Assembly (NCBI RefSeq): GCF_031179285.1
Contig: NZ_JAPSHY010000027.1
Location: 1 to 43,601 of the forward strand
Length of the DNA stretch: 43,601 nt
Direction: 5' to 3'
DNA from: Microbacterium sp.
Lineage (GTDB): Bacteria > Actinomycetota > Actinomycetes > Actinomycetales > Microbacteriaceae
Shown: in pieces, positions 24,518 through 32,295 of the stretch
How positions within the stretch are numbered: the stretch's first letter is position 1
Layout of the letters: the number at the start of each line of letters is the position of its first letter
Position numbers and translations under genes: made by a program
Notes under the pieces: model-generated
Database searches by the model: none
Told to the model about the DNA's origin: nothing
What the model saw: the letters and a program-made list of their open reading frames with translations, nothing else

Positions 24518-25927
24518 ATGACGCAACCATCGCGGGGGGAGGAAGCGGCCGAGGCGATCGCGCGGCACCTCCAGGAGAACATGCCGGAGATCATCGAGCG
24601 GTTGAAGACCTGGGTGTCGATACCGTCGGTCTCGGCCGACCCCGACCGGCAGATCGAGGTCGTTCGCTCCGCACGCTGGCTTGCGGCGGAGCTCAGGGAT
24701 GCCGGCATGGATGTCTCGATCCTCAAAACCGGTGAGGTCTCCGCCGTGTACGCGGAACGGAAGGGCGACCCGGACGCACCGACCGTGCTGGTCTACAGCC
24801 ACCATGACGTCCGCAATGCCAAGCCGGAGGAGTGGAACGAGACCGAGCCCTTCACGCCCGTGGTACGCGACGGTCGCCTGTACGGGCGGGGCGCGTCGGA
24901 CGCGAAGGGGCAGGCGCTCGCACACGTCTGGGGTCTGCGAGCGTACCTCGCGACGATCGCAGGGTCCGCCGGTGTCAACATCAAGTTCCTCATCGAAGGT
25001 GAGGAGGAGATCGGCTCGCCCAACCTCGCTGAGCTGCTCGACCGGTACAGGTCAGAACTCTCCTGCGACCTCGTCGTCTTCTCGGACACGATCCAGTGGC
25101 GCGCGGATGCGCCGGCACCGGTGACCTCGATGCGAGGAACCCTGACGGCCACGCTCGAGATCGTCGGTCCTGCGCGCGACGTGCACAGCGGCGTCGCATC
25201 GGGCGTCACCGTCAACCCGGCGATCACGCTCGCCGACGTCCTCAGCAGGCTCCACGACGATTCGGGACGCATCACCGTTCCGGGCTTCTACGACGACGTC
25301 ACTGCGCTGACCACGCGACGCAAGGCGGAGTTCGAGGCGCTGCCGTACGACCCTGCGGTGTGGACGGAACGCACCGAGACCCGTGAGGTGATCGGGGAGC
25401 AGGGCTACACCCTGAAGGAACGGCTGTGGGCCCGGCCGGCGATCGAGGTGATCTCTCTCCTCGCCGGTGACCCGGAGGGCATCGAGCGCTCGGTCATCCC
25501 GCGGAAGGCGACCGCGTCGCTCAGCATCCGCACCGTTCCCGGTCAGCGCATCCCTGTCGTCGCCGATCAGCTGCGGGCCTTCTTCGACGCCGAGATGCCT
25601 GCGGAGGCGCAGTACACGCTGACGGTCGACGAGGACATCGCCCAGGAACCGTATGTGTCACCGGATGGGGTGGTCATCGAAGCACTCGAGCGGGCGCTCG
25701 AGCGAGGCTACGGGATGCCGGTGCTGGGGCGCATGGGCAATGCCGGCGGCGGACCCGCCGACCTCCTCTCCCTCCGGCTCGAAGCGCCGGTGTACTTCAT
25801 CGGCACCGGCCTGCCGGAGGATCATTGGCATGCGAGCGACGAGAGTATCGATCTGTCGGTGCTCCTTCACGGTGCGGCATCCATAGCGCACCTGTGGCGA
25901 GAACTCGAAGCAGGTGCGCGGCCATGA
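24518..25927 (+). CDS. M20 family dipeptidase/peptidase
   Basis: A 469-residue cytoplasmic zinc peptidase of the M20 dipeptidase group. The first metal motif is YSHHDV, the bridging Asp is in GRGASDAKG, the catalytic base pair is EGEEEIGS, the dimerisation-lid His is in RDVHSGVASG and the last ligand His is in EDHWHASDE. It hydrolyses dipeptides or related amides. No Shine-Dalgarno is visible before the ATG; a weak CACAGT hexamer six bases upstream would allow a leaderless start. Its stop overlaps the ATG of a carboxylate-amine ligase, so the two are coupled. Confidence 0.94.
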   Translation: MTQPSRGEEAAEAIARHLQENMPEIIERLKTWVSIPSVSADPDRQIEVVRSARWLAAELRDAGMDVSILKTGEVSAVYAERKGDPDAPTVLVYSHHDVRNAKPEEWNETEPFTPVVRDGRLYGRGASDAKGQALAHVWGLRAYLATIAGSAGVNIKFLIEGEEEIGSPNLAELLDRYRSELSCDLVVFSDTIQWRADAPAPVTSMRGTLTATLEIVGPARDVHSGVASGVTVNPAITLADVLSRLHDDSGRITVPGFYDDVTALTTRRKAEFEALPYDPAVWTERTETREVIGEQGYTLKERLWARPAIEVISLLAGDPEGIERSVIPRKATASLSIRTVPGQRIPVVADQLRAFFDAEMPAEAQYTLTVDEDIAQEPYVSPDGVVIEALERALERGYGMPVLGRMGNAGGGPADLLSLRLEAPVYFIGTGLPEDHWHASDESIDLSVLLHGAASIAHLWRELEAGARP

Positions 25928-27096
25928 CCATGCAGGTCGGCGAAGGGCCGGACGTCGCGCCGGTCGCGATCCCTGTCGGCGTGGCGGAGCCTCCGCAGCG
26001 CTTGATCGGGGTGGAGGAGGAGCTTCTCCTCGTCGACGCGGAGTCGTTCCTGCCACTGCCCGTCTCCGGGGAGATCCTCGGCGCGGGACCGCTGGTCCTG
26101 CCGAACGGCTCGACCCTCGAGACCGAGGTCAAGCGCGAGCAGATCGAGGTCGTGAGTCCGCCGCTGCTCTCACACGAGGAGCTGCTCTCGGCGTTGCTGG
26201 CCGGACGCCGCGCGGCCGACGCCGCCGCTCAGGAGCACGGTGCTCGCGCTGTCGCCTTGGCCACCGCGACGGATCTCTGCACGCCCCATCTCGTCCACGC
26301 GCCCCGATACGAGCGGATGCAGAAGCGGTTCGGTCTGACGATGGATGAACAGCTCACCTGCGGGATGCACGTTCATGTCACGGTGTCCTCGCGAGAGGAG
26401 GGCGTCGCGGTGCTGGACCGCATCCGGCCGTGGCTCCCGGTCCTCCTGGCGCTCAGTGCCAACTCGCCCTTCTGGCGCGGCGTGGATTCGGGTTTCGCGA
26501 GCTATCGCTATCAGGCGTGGAGCCGCTGGCCCTGCACCGGCCCATATGAGCTCTTCGGTAGCGCCGCAGGCTATGACGACAGCATCCGCGAGATCCTCGC
26601 CACCGGTGTCGCCCTCGACGAAGGCATGATCTACTTCGACGCGCGACTGTCATCTCATGCCCCCACCGTCGAGGTCCGCATCGCCGATGTCTGCCTCTCC
26701 CCGGAAGACGCGGTCACGGTGGCAGTGCTCATCAGAGCGCTGGTCGAGCGGGCCGTCGCCGATGGGAAGGCGGGAGCGGTCGCCGACGACGTCCCGACGG
26801 CGCTGCTGCGACTGGCATCCTGGCGGGCGAGCCGGTGGGGGCTGGCGCAGGATCTCATCAACCCGCTCACGCACCGCCCCTGTGCTGCGCGCGCGTGCGT
26901 GCTCGAGCTGCTCGCACATGTGCAAGATCACTTCGCCTCGGAGGAGGAGTCGGCCGCCGTCCGCCGGGGAGTGTCCGCGATCCTGAAACGCGGCAACGGA
27001 GCGACCCAGCAGCGAAGGATGCACGCCAAGGGTCTGGACGTGTCGGGTGTCGTCGCGGGGGCGGTGGCGCGGACGCACTCCGAACCTCGCGGGTGA
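25924..27096 (+). CDS. Carboxylate-amine ligase (GCS2/YbdK family)
   Basis: A 390-residue ATP-dependent ligase related to glutamate-cysteine ligase. The motifs RLIGVEEELLLVDAES, TEVKREQIEVVSPPL, CGMHVHVTVSS and FASYRYQAWSRWPCTGP are those of the YbdK/EgtA-like superfamily. These enzymes join an acid (often glutamate) to an amine through an acyl phosphate. The ATG overlaps the stop of the M20 peptidase gene. A peptide-bond breaker and an amide-bond maker in one transcript suggest turnover or remodelling of a gamma-glutamyl-type compound, which is inference. The physiological amine is unknown. Confidence 0.9.
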   Translation: MTMQVGEGPDVAPVAIPVGVAEPPQRLIGVEEELLLVDAESFLPLPVSGEILGAGPLVLPNGSTLETEVKREQIEVVSPPLLSHEELLSALLAGRRAADAAAQEHGARAVALATATDLCTPHLVHAPRYERMQKRFGLTMDEQLTCGMHVHVTVSSREEGVAVLDRIRPWLPVLLALSANSPFWRGVDSGFASYRYQAWSRWPCTGPYELFGSAAGYDDSIREILATGVALDEGMIYFDARLSSHAPTVEVRIADVCLSPEDAVTVAVLIRALVERAVADGKAGAVADDVPTALLRLASWRASRWGLAQDLINPLTHRPCAARACVLELLAHVQDHFASEEESAAVRRGVSAILKRGNGATQQRRMHAKGLDVSGVVAGAVARTHSEPRG

Positions 27097-27100
27097 TCGC

Positions 27101-27127
27101 TGTCACATTCTCGGCTCGGCAGCCGTC
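27101..27127 (+). promoter_or_regulatory. ECF41-type promoter of the oxidase/sigma operon
   Basis: TGTCACA (27101-27107) is followed after exactly 16 bases by CGTC (27124-27127). This matches the described promoter signature of ECF41-type sigma factors (TGTCACA in the -35 and CGTC in the -10 region). It lies about 43 bases before the flavin oxidase start and the sigma gene is the next gene down, so the sigma factor probably drives its own operon. Confidence 0.85.
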
Positions 27128-27170
27128 TTCTTGATGAACCGCCATTCCGGCGGGATGCGAAGGAGACGAC

Positions 27171-28508
27171 ATGACTTCAGCGATCGAAGACCAGCTGGCC
27201 GGGTTCAGTGGCACGATCATCACCGCGGATTCCGACCACTATGCGGATGCGGCTCGCACTCGGATGGCGGCTGCCGCTCCGGCCGTGGTGCTGCGGCCCG
27301 CCGATACCGCGGATGTCGCTCGGGCCGTCCGCTTCGGGGTCGAGTCCGGGCTGACACTGGCCGTGCGCGGCGGCGGTCACTCCGTCGCGGGGTTCAGCAC
27401 CGTCGACGACGGCGTCGTGATCGATCTCCGCAACATCGACAGCGTGGAGGTGCTGCCCGAACGCCGGGTGCGTGTCGGCGGGGGCGCTCGGTGGCGGCAG
27501 GTCGTCGAGGCACTCTCCCCGCTCGGCCTCGTCATCACCTCCGGCGACACCGCCGACGTCGGTGTCGGCGGACTCACCCTGTCGGGTGGGATCGGCTGGA
27601 TGGTGCGGCGCGACGGACTCACGCTCGACCAGTTGCGTGCGGCCGAACTGGTCACCGCCAGCGGCGAGGTTCTCTTCGTCGATGCGGATGAGCACCCCGA
27701 GCTGTTCTGGGCGCTGCGCGGCGGCGGCGGAGCGTACGGCGTCGTGACCGCCTTCGAGTTCGAAGCACAGCCCGCCGACGGCGTCGAGTTCGCTGCGCTG
27801 ACCTTCCCCGCCGAGGAGGCCGAGTCGGTCGTCGCGGGCTGGGCGGCATACATGCGCACGGCACCGCACGGGATCAGCTCCACGGTCGTGCTGGCGAATC
27901 CCATGGCGGGAGGCATCGCGGCACCGGTCGCCGTCACCCTCGTGCGGTCGGACGGTGAAGATCTCGTGGATGCGATCGGCGCGCTGACCTCGATCACCGC
28001 GCCGCTGTCGACGGATGCCGGCCGGCGAGCATACGCCGAGATCCTGCACCCCGGAGCGGAACTCCCTTCGGGGCTCAGCACCGCGGTGCGCAACGGATTC
28101 GTCTCGCCGGATGCCGCCGATGCCGCCGCTCTCGCCGCTGCGCGAGCTGCACGACAGCCACAGCCGGGCTCGATCATCCTGCACAGTCTGGGCGGCGCGT
28201 TCGCCGCGGTGCCGGCCGACGCGACGGCCTTCGCGCACCGCGGGGCGGAGCTGATGATCTCGACCTTCGCCGTCGCGCCGGAGGCGGCGATCGCTGCCGT
28301 CCGCGAGCGGTCGGCCGAAGTGTGGAACGATCTCGAGCGATTCGTCACGGGTGCATACGCGAACTCGCTCGACGGCACGTCGGCGTCTGCCGTAGCCTCG
28401 ATCTATCCGGCGGGCACGCGCGAGCGGCTGGCGGCGGTCAAGGCGACCTACGACCCCGCCGACGTGTTCGCGCGCAACTTCGGCGCCCGACCGGCGTCCG
28501 CGCACTGA
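27171..28508 (+). CDS. FAD-linked oxidoreductase (berberine-bridge-enzyme-like)
   Basis: A 445-residue PCMH-type flavoprotein oxidase. AVRGGGHSVAG carries His70, the usual site of covalent FAD attachment; GVGGLTLSGGIGWMVRRDGLTLDQL and FWALRGGGGAYGVVTAFEFE are the FAD-binding blocks, and the C-terminal YNPADVF-like segment reads YDPADVFARNF. In bicovalent members a Cys stands before VGVGG; here it is Thr127 (SGDTADVGVGG), so only single attachment is expected. AAGGAGA precedes the ATG. The promoter upstream is ECF41-like and the sigma gene follows after 14 bases, fitting the known pairing of ECF41 sigma factors with an oxidoreductase. Confidence 0.92.
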   Translation: MTSAIEDQLAGFSGTIITADSDHYADAARTRMAAAAPAVVLRPADTADVARAVRFGVESGLTLAVRGGGHSVAGFSTVDDGVVIDLRNIDSVEVLPERRVRVGGGARWRQVVEALSPLGLVITSGDTADVGVGGLTLSGGIGWMVRRDGLTLDQLRAAELVTASGEVLFVDADEHPELFWALRGGGGAYGVVTAFEFEAQPADGVEFAALTFPAEEAESVVAGWAAYMRTAPHGISSTVVLANPMAGGIAAPVAVTLVRSDGEDLVDAIGALTSITAPLSTDAGRRAYAEILHPGAELPSGLSTAVRNGFVSPDAADAAALAAARAARQPQPGSIILHSLGGAFAAVPADATAFAHRGAELMISTFAVAPEAAIAAVRERSAEVWNDLERFVTGAYANSLDGTSASAVASIYPAGTRERLAAVKATYDPADVFARNFGARPASAH

Positions 28509-28522
28509 CCGGAGAATCAGAC

Positions 28523-29362
28523 ATGGAAACCACCGCGCTCGCCGCCGAGTTCGACATGCATCGCCGCTACCTGACCGCGGTGGCGTTCCGCATGCTCGGC
28601 TCGCACGCCGATGCCGAGGACGCCGTGCAGGAGGCATGGTTCCGTCTCGGGCGCGCCGACGGCGAGATCGAGAACCTCCGGGCGTGGTTGACGAAGGTCG
28701 TGAGCCGGGTCTGCCTGGACCAGCTGCGAGTTCGCAACCGGAGGCAGGAGCACCCGCTGGAGCAGCTTCCCGACCGCGAGATCGTGGCGGACGATTCCGA
28801 TGCGCACTCCCGCGTCGAGTCGGCGGATCGGATCGGATACGCACTGATGCTCGTGCTCGAGCAGCTCAGCCCCGACGAGCGGCTCGCTTATGTGCTGCAC
28901 GATGTGTTCGGATTGCCGTTCGATGAGATCGCACCGATCGTCGATCGCACGCCGCCCGCGGCGCGGAAGCTCGCCAGCCGCGCGCGCGACCGGGTTCGCG
29001 GGGCCGAGCCGAGCGAACCCCGGGCGAGGGCGAGCCGGGAACAGCGGCGCGCGGTGGTGGACGCGTTCCTCGCCGCTGCACGCACGGGCGACTTCCGTGG
29101 TCTCCTCGGCGTGCTGCATCCGGATGTCGAGTTCCACATCGATCAGGGAGCGGAGGGACTGCGGATCATCCGAGGTGCCGAGCAGGTGGCGTCCAGCGCT
29201 GCGGAGTTCCACCGGTTCGCTCAGGGATACTCCTTCGAGATCCTCGAGCTCGGCGAGGGATTCGCGGTACTCGCATCCCAGGACGGCGAACCGTCATCCC
29301 TGCTGTTCTTCACCTCGGTCGGCGACGCGATCACGCTGCTGGAGACGCGGAATCTGGGCTGA
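28523..29362 (+). CDS. ECF sigma factor with SnoaL-like C-terminal domain (ECF41/SigJ type)
   Basis: A 279-residue extracytoplasmic-function sigma factor. Region 2 is at residues about 11-80 (YLTAVAFRMLGSHADAEDAVQEAWFRL), region 4 at about 115-165 (LSPDERLAYVLHDVFGLPFDEIAPIVDRTPPAARKLASRARDRVRG), and residues about 180-279 form a SnoaL/NTF2-like extension (AVVDAFLAAARTGDFRGLL...). Such factors have no separate anti-sigma; the extension itself modulates activity. The conserved DGGGR-type motif of ECF41 is not clear here (DQGAEGLR instead). GGAGA lies before the ATG at 28523. The likely target is the promoter at 27101-27127. Confidence 0.93.
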   Translation: METTALAAEFDMHRRYLTAVAFRMLGSHADAEDAVQEAWFRLGRADGEIENLRAWLTKVVSRVCLDQLRVRNRRQEHPLEQLPDREIVADDSDAHSRVESADRIGYALMLVLEQLSPDERLAYVLHDVFGLPFDEIAPIVDRTPPAARKLASRARDRVRGAEPSEPRARASREQRRAVVDAFLAAARTGDFRGLLGVLHPDVEFHIDQGAEGLRIIRGAEQVASSAAEFHRFAQGYSFEILELGEGFAVLASQDGEPSSLLFFTSVGDAITLLETRNLG

Positions 29363-29384
29363 CCGCTTTTCGCGGTCAGCCCAG
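29354..29384. terminator. Bidirectional hairpin terminator
   Basis: CTGGGCTGACCGC (29354-29366) pairs perfectly with GCGGTCAGCCCAG (29372-29384) around a TTTTC loop: 13 base pairs. The sigma factor stop codon lies inside the left arm and the convergent membrane-protein gene ends at 29398, so it can end both transcripts. No T-tract follows on either strand. Confidence 0.8.
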
Positions 29385-29397
29385 GACCCGCTCCGGA

Positions 29398-29943
29398 TCA
29401 GTGGATCGCGTAGACCGCACCGCTGATGATGACCGTGATGACGGTCGTCCAGCCGATGATGGCGACCGCCTGCCAGATGAGGACGCGCGCCTTGCTCACC
29501 CCGCTCGCAGCGAGCATCGTCGCCGTGAAGTGGGTCGGCAGCAGGAGCGGTCCCAGCAGGCTGACCCCGGGCACGCCGTAGCGCTCGAACGCGCGCTGGA
29601 ACTTCTCGCGCCGGGCGGCCTTGCGACCCGACTCCTCGGCCGCCCCATCGTCCGCGAGTGATGAGGTGCCGCCTGCCGTCACGAGTTCGCGTGAGCGGTG
29701 GCGACGAGTGACGATCGCCTTGCGGGCGCCCGAGCTGAGCAGGACGAGCACGGCGACGCAGACGAAGTTGCCGACGATGCCGGCGATGGCGGCGACGACG
29801 GGGTTCATGCCACCGATGATCCCGATCGTCGCCGCACCTTCACCCTCGATGAACGGAACTGCTCCCGCGAGGGCGACGATCAGGGGCTGGACGAGCTCGG
29901 GCACCTGGGCGACGAGATTCTGGAACGATTCGATGAGATTCAT
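29398..29943 (-). CDS. Small multidrug-efflux-like membrane protein (COG2426 type)
   Basis: A 181-residue membrane protein with four or five spans: VQPLIVALAGAVPFIEGEGAATIGIIGG, VVAAIAGIVGNFVCVAVLVLLS, and after a charged loop (residues about 90-115) YGVPGVSLLGPLLLPTHFTATMLAASGVSKARVLIWQAVAIIGWTTVITV. The PFIEG/GA and GPLLLPTHFTA blocks are typical of COG2426-type putative small multidrug transporters, for which transport has not been firmly shown. GGAGG lies five bases before the ATG at 29943; a longer reading lacks such a site. It is divergent from the second two-component system. Confidence 0.82.
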   Translation of the reverse strand: MNLIESFQNLVAQVPELVQPLIVALAGAVPFIEGEGAATIGIIGGMNPVVAAIAGIVGNFVCVAVLVLLSSGARKAIVTRRHRSRELVTAGGTSSLADDGAAEESGRKAARREKFQRAFERYGVPGVSLLGPLLLPTHFTATMLAASGVSKARVLIWQAVAIIGWTTVITVIISGAVYAIH

Positions 29944-30083
29944 GATGTCCTCCGGTTCGATGCGATCGACGTCTCCGCCGCGATGAATCCAGTTCACCGC
30001 TTGCCGAGCGTCCGCGGCAGTGCCGGGCTGTCACCGATGCACGGGTGCTTCACCCGTCGCATCCCTGACATCTGTCATGCTCC

Positions 30084-30089
30084 TATCGT
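30084..30089 (+). promoter_or_regulatory. -10 element (TATCGT) for the second sensor kinase gene
   Basis: TATCGT ends seven bases before the ATG at 30097, and there is no Shine-Dalgarno between (GGTTCGC), so a leaderless transcript is likely. No clear -35 at normal spacing. Confidence 0.5.
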
Positions 30090-30096
30090 GGTTCGC

Positions 30097-31302
30097 ATGA
30101 GCACTGAGAACGCGGCGCCGAGCAAGGCGGCCGAGCCTGTCCCCGGCGCCCGGCAACTGGCGCGCGGCATCACCGCCACCTGGTGGTACACGGCGAGCGC
30201 CGTGATGTTCTTCGAGCTGTTCCTCGTCCTGTTCTGGACCGGGATCGTCTTCGGTGCGACCCCGGGGACGTCTGCGGGCCTCGTCGTCGGCATCGGCGGG
30301 CTCATCTGGTGCGCCTCGACCGTGCCGTTGCTCGCGGCCTACCGGCATCGCATCGACGCCGAGCCGGGTATCGCCTGGATCTCGCTCGCAATGCCGCTGT
30401 TCGTCGCGGTCGGTTTCGGGGGCGCGGCCGGGATCGTCGGCGGGAGCTGGTTGCTCGGCGTGATGCCGGTCGCGCAGTTCGTCGTCCTCCTGAACTGGCC
30501 GCGGGGTGTCCGCTACCGCATCGTGATCGCGATCACCCTCCTCCTGGTGTGTGTGGCGTTCATCGACACATCGAGAGGGGTTCCGGCCGCCGGCGTCGCC
30601 ATCTGGCTGCCGCTGTTTTACACGATCATGCTGCCCGCGATGACCGTGAGCTCACTGTGGTGGTGGGACGTGCTGATCGCCCTCGACCGGGCGAGGGCAT
30701 CGGAGGCCAAGCTCGCCGCGACGCAGGAGCGGCTGCGGGTCGCGACAGACGTGCACGACCTGCAGGGGCACCACCTTCAGGTGATCGCCCTGCAGCTCGA
30801 ACTCGCCGAGCGCCTCATGCCCCGCGACGCCGATGCCGGCATGGCGCAGCTGCGCGCAGCGCGGGTCAGCGTCGACGAGGCTCGCCAGGGCACCCGCGAC
30901 CTGGCCACCCGCTTCCGCTCGGTGCCGCTCAGCGATGAGCTCGCCAACGCGCGCGACCTGCTGCGTGCAGCGGGGCTCGACGTCACGACCGACATCGCCG
31001 CGGATGCCGACAGCGCACCGGCATCCGATCTCGGCCCGGTGATCAGGGAGACGACGACGAACGTCTTGCGGCATGGTGCCGGCACGCGCGCGCGCCTCAC
31101 GCTGGTGCGCACGCAGGACGTGTGGCGCTATGAGATCTCCAACGACGTCCTCCCGGGTGCCGATACTGCGCGGCGCGGGTCGGGGCTCGAGGGTATCGGG
31201 CGCCGCGTCGACGAGGCGAAGGGCACGCTCGACGTTCGTCGAGACGAGCACGAGTTCTCCGTGATCGTCATGGTGCCCGCGGACAGTCAGGATGCGGGAT
31301 GA
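30097..31302 (+). CDS. Sensor histidine kinase (DesK-like)
   Basis: A 401-residue kinase. Five or six membrane spans fill residues 28-195 (MFFELFLVLFWTGIVF, AGLVVGIGGLIWCAS, IAWISLAMPLFVAVGFG and others), with almost no outside loop. The phospho-acceptor is His220 in VATDVHDLQGHHLQVIALQLELAERL, a HisKA_3 motif, and the ATPase part shows VIRETTTNVLRHG and GSGLEGIGRRVDEAKG. The D box is weak, which is common in this group. The ATG lacks a ribosome site and has a -10 hexamer seven bases upstream. It is translationally coupled to the response regulator by a 4-base overlap. Confidence 0.92.
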   Translation: MSTENAAPSKAAEPVPGARQLARGITATWWYTASAVMFFELFLVLFWTGIVFGATPGTSAGLVVGIGGLIWCASTVPLLAAYRHRIDAEPGIAWISLAMPLFVAVGFGGAAGIVGGSWLLGVMPVAQFVVLLNWPRGVRYRIVIAITLLLVCVAFIDTSRGVPAAGVAIWLPLFYTIMLPAMTVSSLWWWDVLIALDRARASEAKLAATQERLRVATDVHDLQGHHLQVIALQLELAERLMPRDADAGMAQLRAARVSVDEARQGTRDLATRFRSVPLSDELANARDLLRAAGLDVTTDIAADADSAPASDLGPVIRETTTNVLRHGAGTRARLTLVRTQDVWRYEISNDVLPGADTARRGSGLEGIGRRVDEAKGTLDVRRDEHEFSVIVMVPADSQDAG

Positions 31303-31901
31303 TCCGGGTGCTGCTGGCCGATGATGAGGGGATGATCCGCTCAGCTCTGGCGGCTCTGCTGCGGCTCGAGGACGACATCGAGGTCGTCGCGGAGTGCGAG
31401 AACGGCGAGCAGGCGATCGCCGAGGCGCTCAGGTTGCAGCCCGACGTCTGCCTGCTCGACCTGGAGATGCCGGGGATCGACGGCGTCGAGGTCTCGGAGC
31501 GCTTGAACCGGGCGATCGCAACCCGGTGCATCGTCGTGACACGTCATGCCCGGCCGGGTGTCCTCCGCCGGGCGCTGGCCTCGGGCGTCGCGGGGTTCCT
31601 GCCGAAGTCCCGAGGCGCCGACGAGGTCGCGGCGATCATTCGCCGCGTCGCTGCCGGCGGTCGCTACGTGGATCCCGAGGTCGCCGCTGACGCACTCAGC
31701 GACGAACGCTCTCCGCTGACCGACCGCGAACTCGACGTCCTTCGCGCGGGCCGTCGGGGCGAGACCACGGGTCAGATCGCGCGGACGCTCTCTCTCGCGC
31801 CGGGCACCGTGCGCAACCACATCTCCACGGTGCTGGGCAAGCTGTCGGTGAGCACTCGTCAGCAGGCGGTCCTTCTCGCCGAGGAGCGCGGCTGGATCTG
31901 A
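31299..31901 (+). CDS. NarL/LuxR-type response regulator (DesR-like)
   Basis: A 200-residue regulator. The receiver has DD at 8-9, phospho-acceptor Asp54 (VCLLDLEMP), Thr in VVTRH and Lys in GFLPKS. The LuxR helix-turn-helix is LTDRELDVLRAGRRGETTGQIARTLSLAPGTVRNHISTVLGKLSVSTR. It belongs with the overlapping kinase. No lipid desaturase or exporter gene is adjacent, so the target cannot be inferred; the neighbouring membrane protein at 29398-29943 and the erm gene are only positional candidates. Confidence 0.93.
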   Translation: MIRVLLADDEGMIRSALAALLRLEDDIEVVAECENGEQAIAEALRLQPDVCLLDLEMPGIDGVEVSERLNRAIATRCIVVTRHARPGVLRRALASGVAGFLPKSRGADEVAAIIRRVAAGGRYVDPEVAADALSDERSPLTDRELDVLRAGRRGETTGQIARTLSLAPGTVRNHISTVLGKLSVSTRQQAVLLAEERGWI

Positions 31902-31919
31902 CCGCTCACTCGGAGAGGT

Positions 31920-31971
31920 CGGTCCCCGGCCGTCGATGCGGCCGCCCTGGCGGCGTGCGAAGCGGGGACCG
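31920..31971 (+). terminator. Hairpin terminator after the second two-component system
   Basis: CGGTCCCC (31920-31927) and GGGGACCG (31964-31971) are perfectly complementary, and an inner stem GGCCG/CGGCC (31928-31932 with 31939-31943) lies between. It starts 19 bases after the response regulator stop and lacks a T-tract. It separates that operon from the erm region. The rest of 31972-32085 shows no gene. Confidence 0.55.
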
Positions 31972-32085
31972 TTCGGCGTGCGCGGCGTCAGCATGGGCCA
32001 GGACCGCTTCGGTGTGGTCCGGGTGCTCGACGTGCCGAGCATCGCCGAGCGCACCACGCGCTTGGGGAGGCTGCCCGTTGCCCGG

Positions 32086-32091
32086 TAGGCT
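32086..32091 (+). promoter_or_regulatory. -10 element (TAGGCT) of the erm leader transcript
   Basis: TAGGCT ends six bases before the leader ATG at 32098, so the leader message would begin at its start codon. TTGGGG at 32062-32067 is a possible -35 with an 18-base spacer. No AT-rich WhiB7-type element is seen upstream. Confidence 0.5.
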
Positions 32092-32097
32092 GATCGC

Positions 32098-32163
32098 ATG
32101 GGAACAATATCCTGCGCGCCGATGACGGCGCCGTTCTACACGTTCCGCGACCGCCGCGCCTGA
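32098..32163 (+). CDS. erm leader peptide (21 residues)
   Basis: A small ORF of 21 codons, beginning MGTISCAPM and ending FYTFRDRRA before TGA, directly upstream of the erm gene. The FRDRR end contains the Arg-X-Arg (+X+) pattern at which macrolide-bound ribosomes are known to stall. The ATG is likely leaderless (TAGGCT six bases before). Its last codons can pair with the left arm of the hairpin that follows, as in macrolide-controlled attenuation. Translation and stalling are inferred, not shown. Confidence 0.72.
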   Translation: MGTISCAPMTAPFYTFRDRRA

Positions 32164-32197
32164 CGGCGCGCTCGCTCGCACGCATCAGCGCGCCGTC
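32162..32197 (+). promoter_or_regulatory. erm attenuator hairpin with alternative pairing
   Basis: GACGGCGCGCT (32162-32172) pairs perfectly with AGCGCGCCGTC (32187-32197): 11 base pairs, 14-base loop. The inner GGCGCG (32165-32170) can instead pair with CGCGCC (32155-32160), the last codons of the leader. A ribosome held on the Arg codons would cover that segment and alter which stem forms. This is the three-segment layout of erm attenuators. Confidence 0.65.
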
Positions 32198-32265
32198 CTC
32201 CGAGATGCCATCCGCACCTCGGGACGGGCAGCTTCTCCACGCCCTGTGGCGTTCCCTCCCTCGAG

Positions 32266-32293
32266 GTGCTCCGATCCTTCTTCTGGAGCGCAC
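32266..32293 (+). promoter_or_regulatory. Hairpin hiding the erm ribosome-binding site
   Basis: GTGCTCC (32266-32272) can pair with GGAGC-CAC (32285-32293, one bulged G), placing the erm Shine-Dalgarno TGGAG (32284-32288) in a stem. The ATG follows at 32296. It would lower translation of erm unless opened. The pairing is short and needs folding calculations to judge. Confidence 0.5.
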
Positions 32294-32295
32294 TC

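Noticed and set aside
29698..30096. N-terminal extension of the second sensor kinase to an ATG at 29698
   Set aside because: It would run antisense through the membrane-protein gene; the added 133 residues are charged and domain-free, and the ATG at 30097 has its own -10 element.
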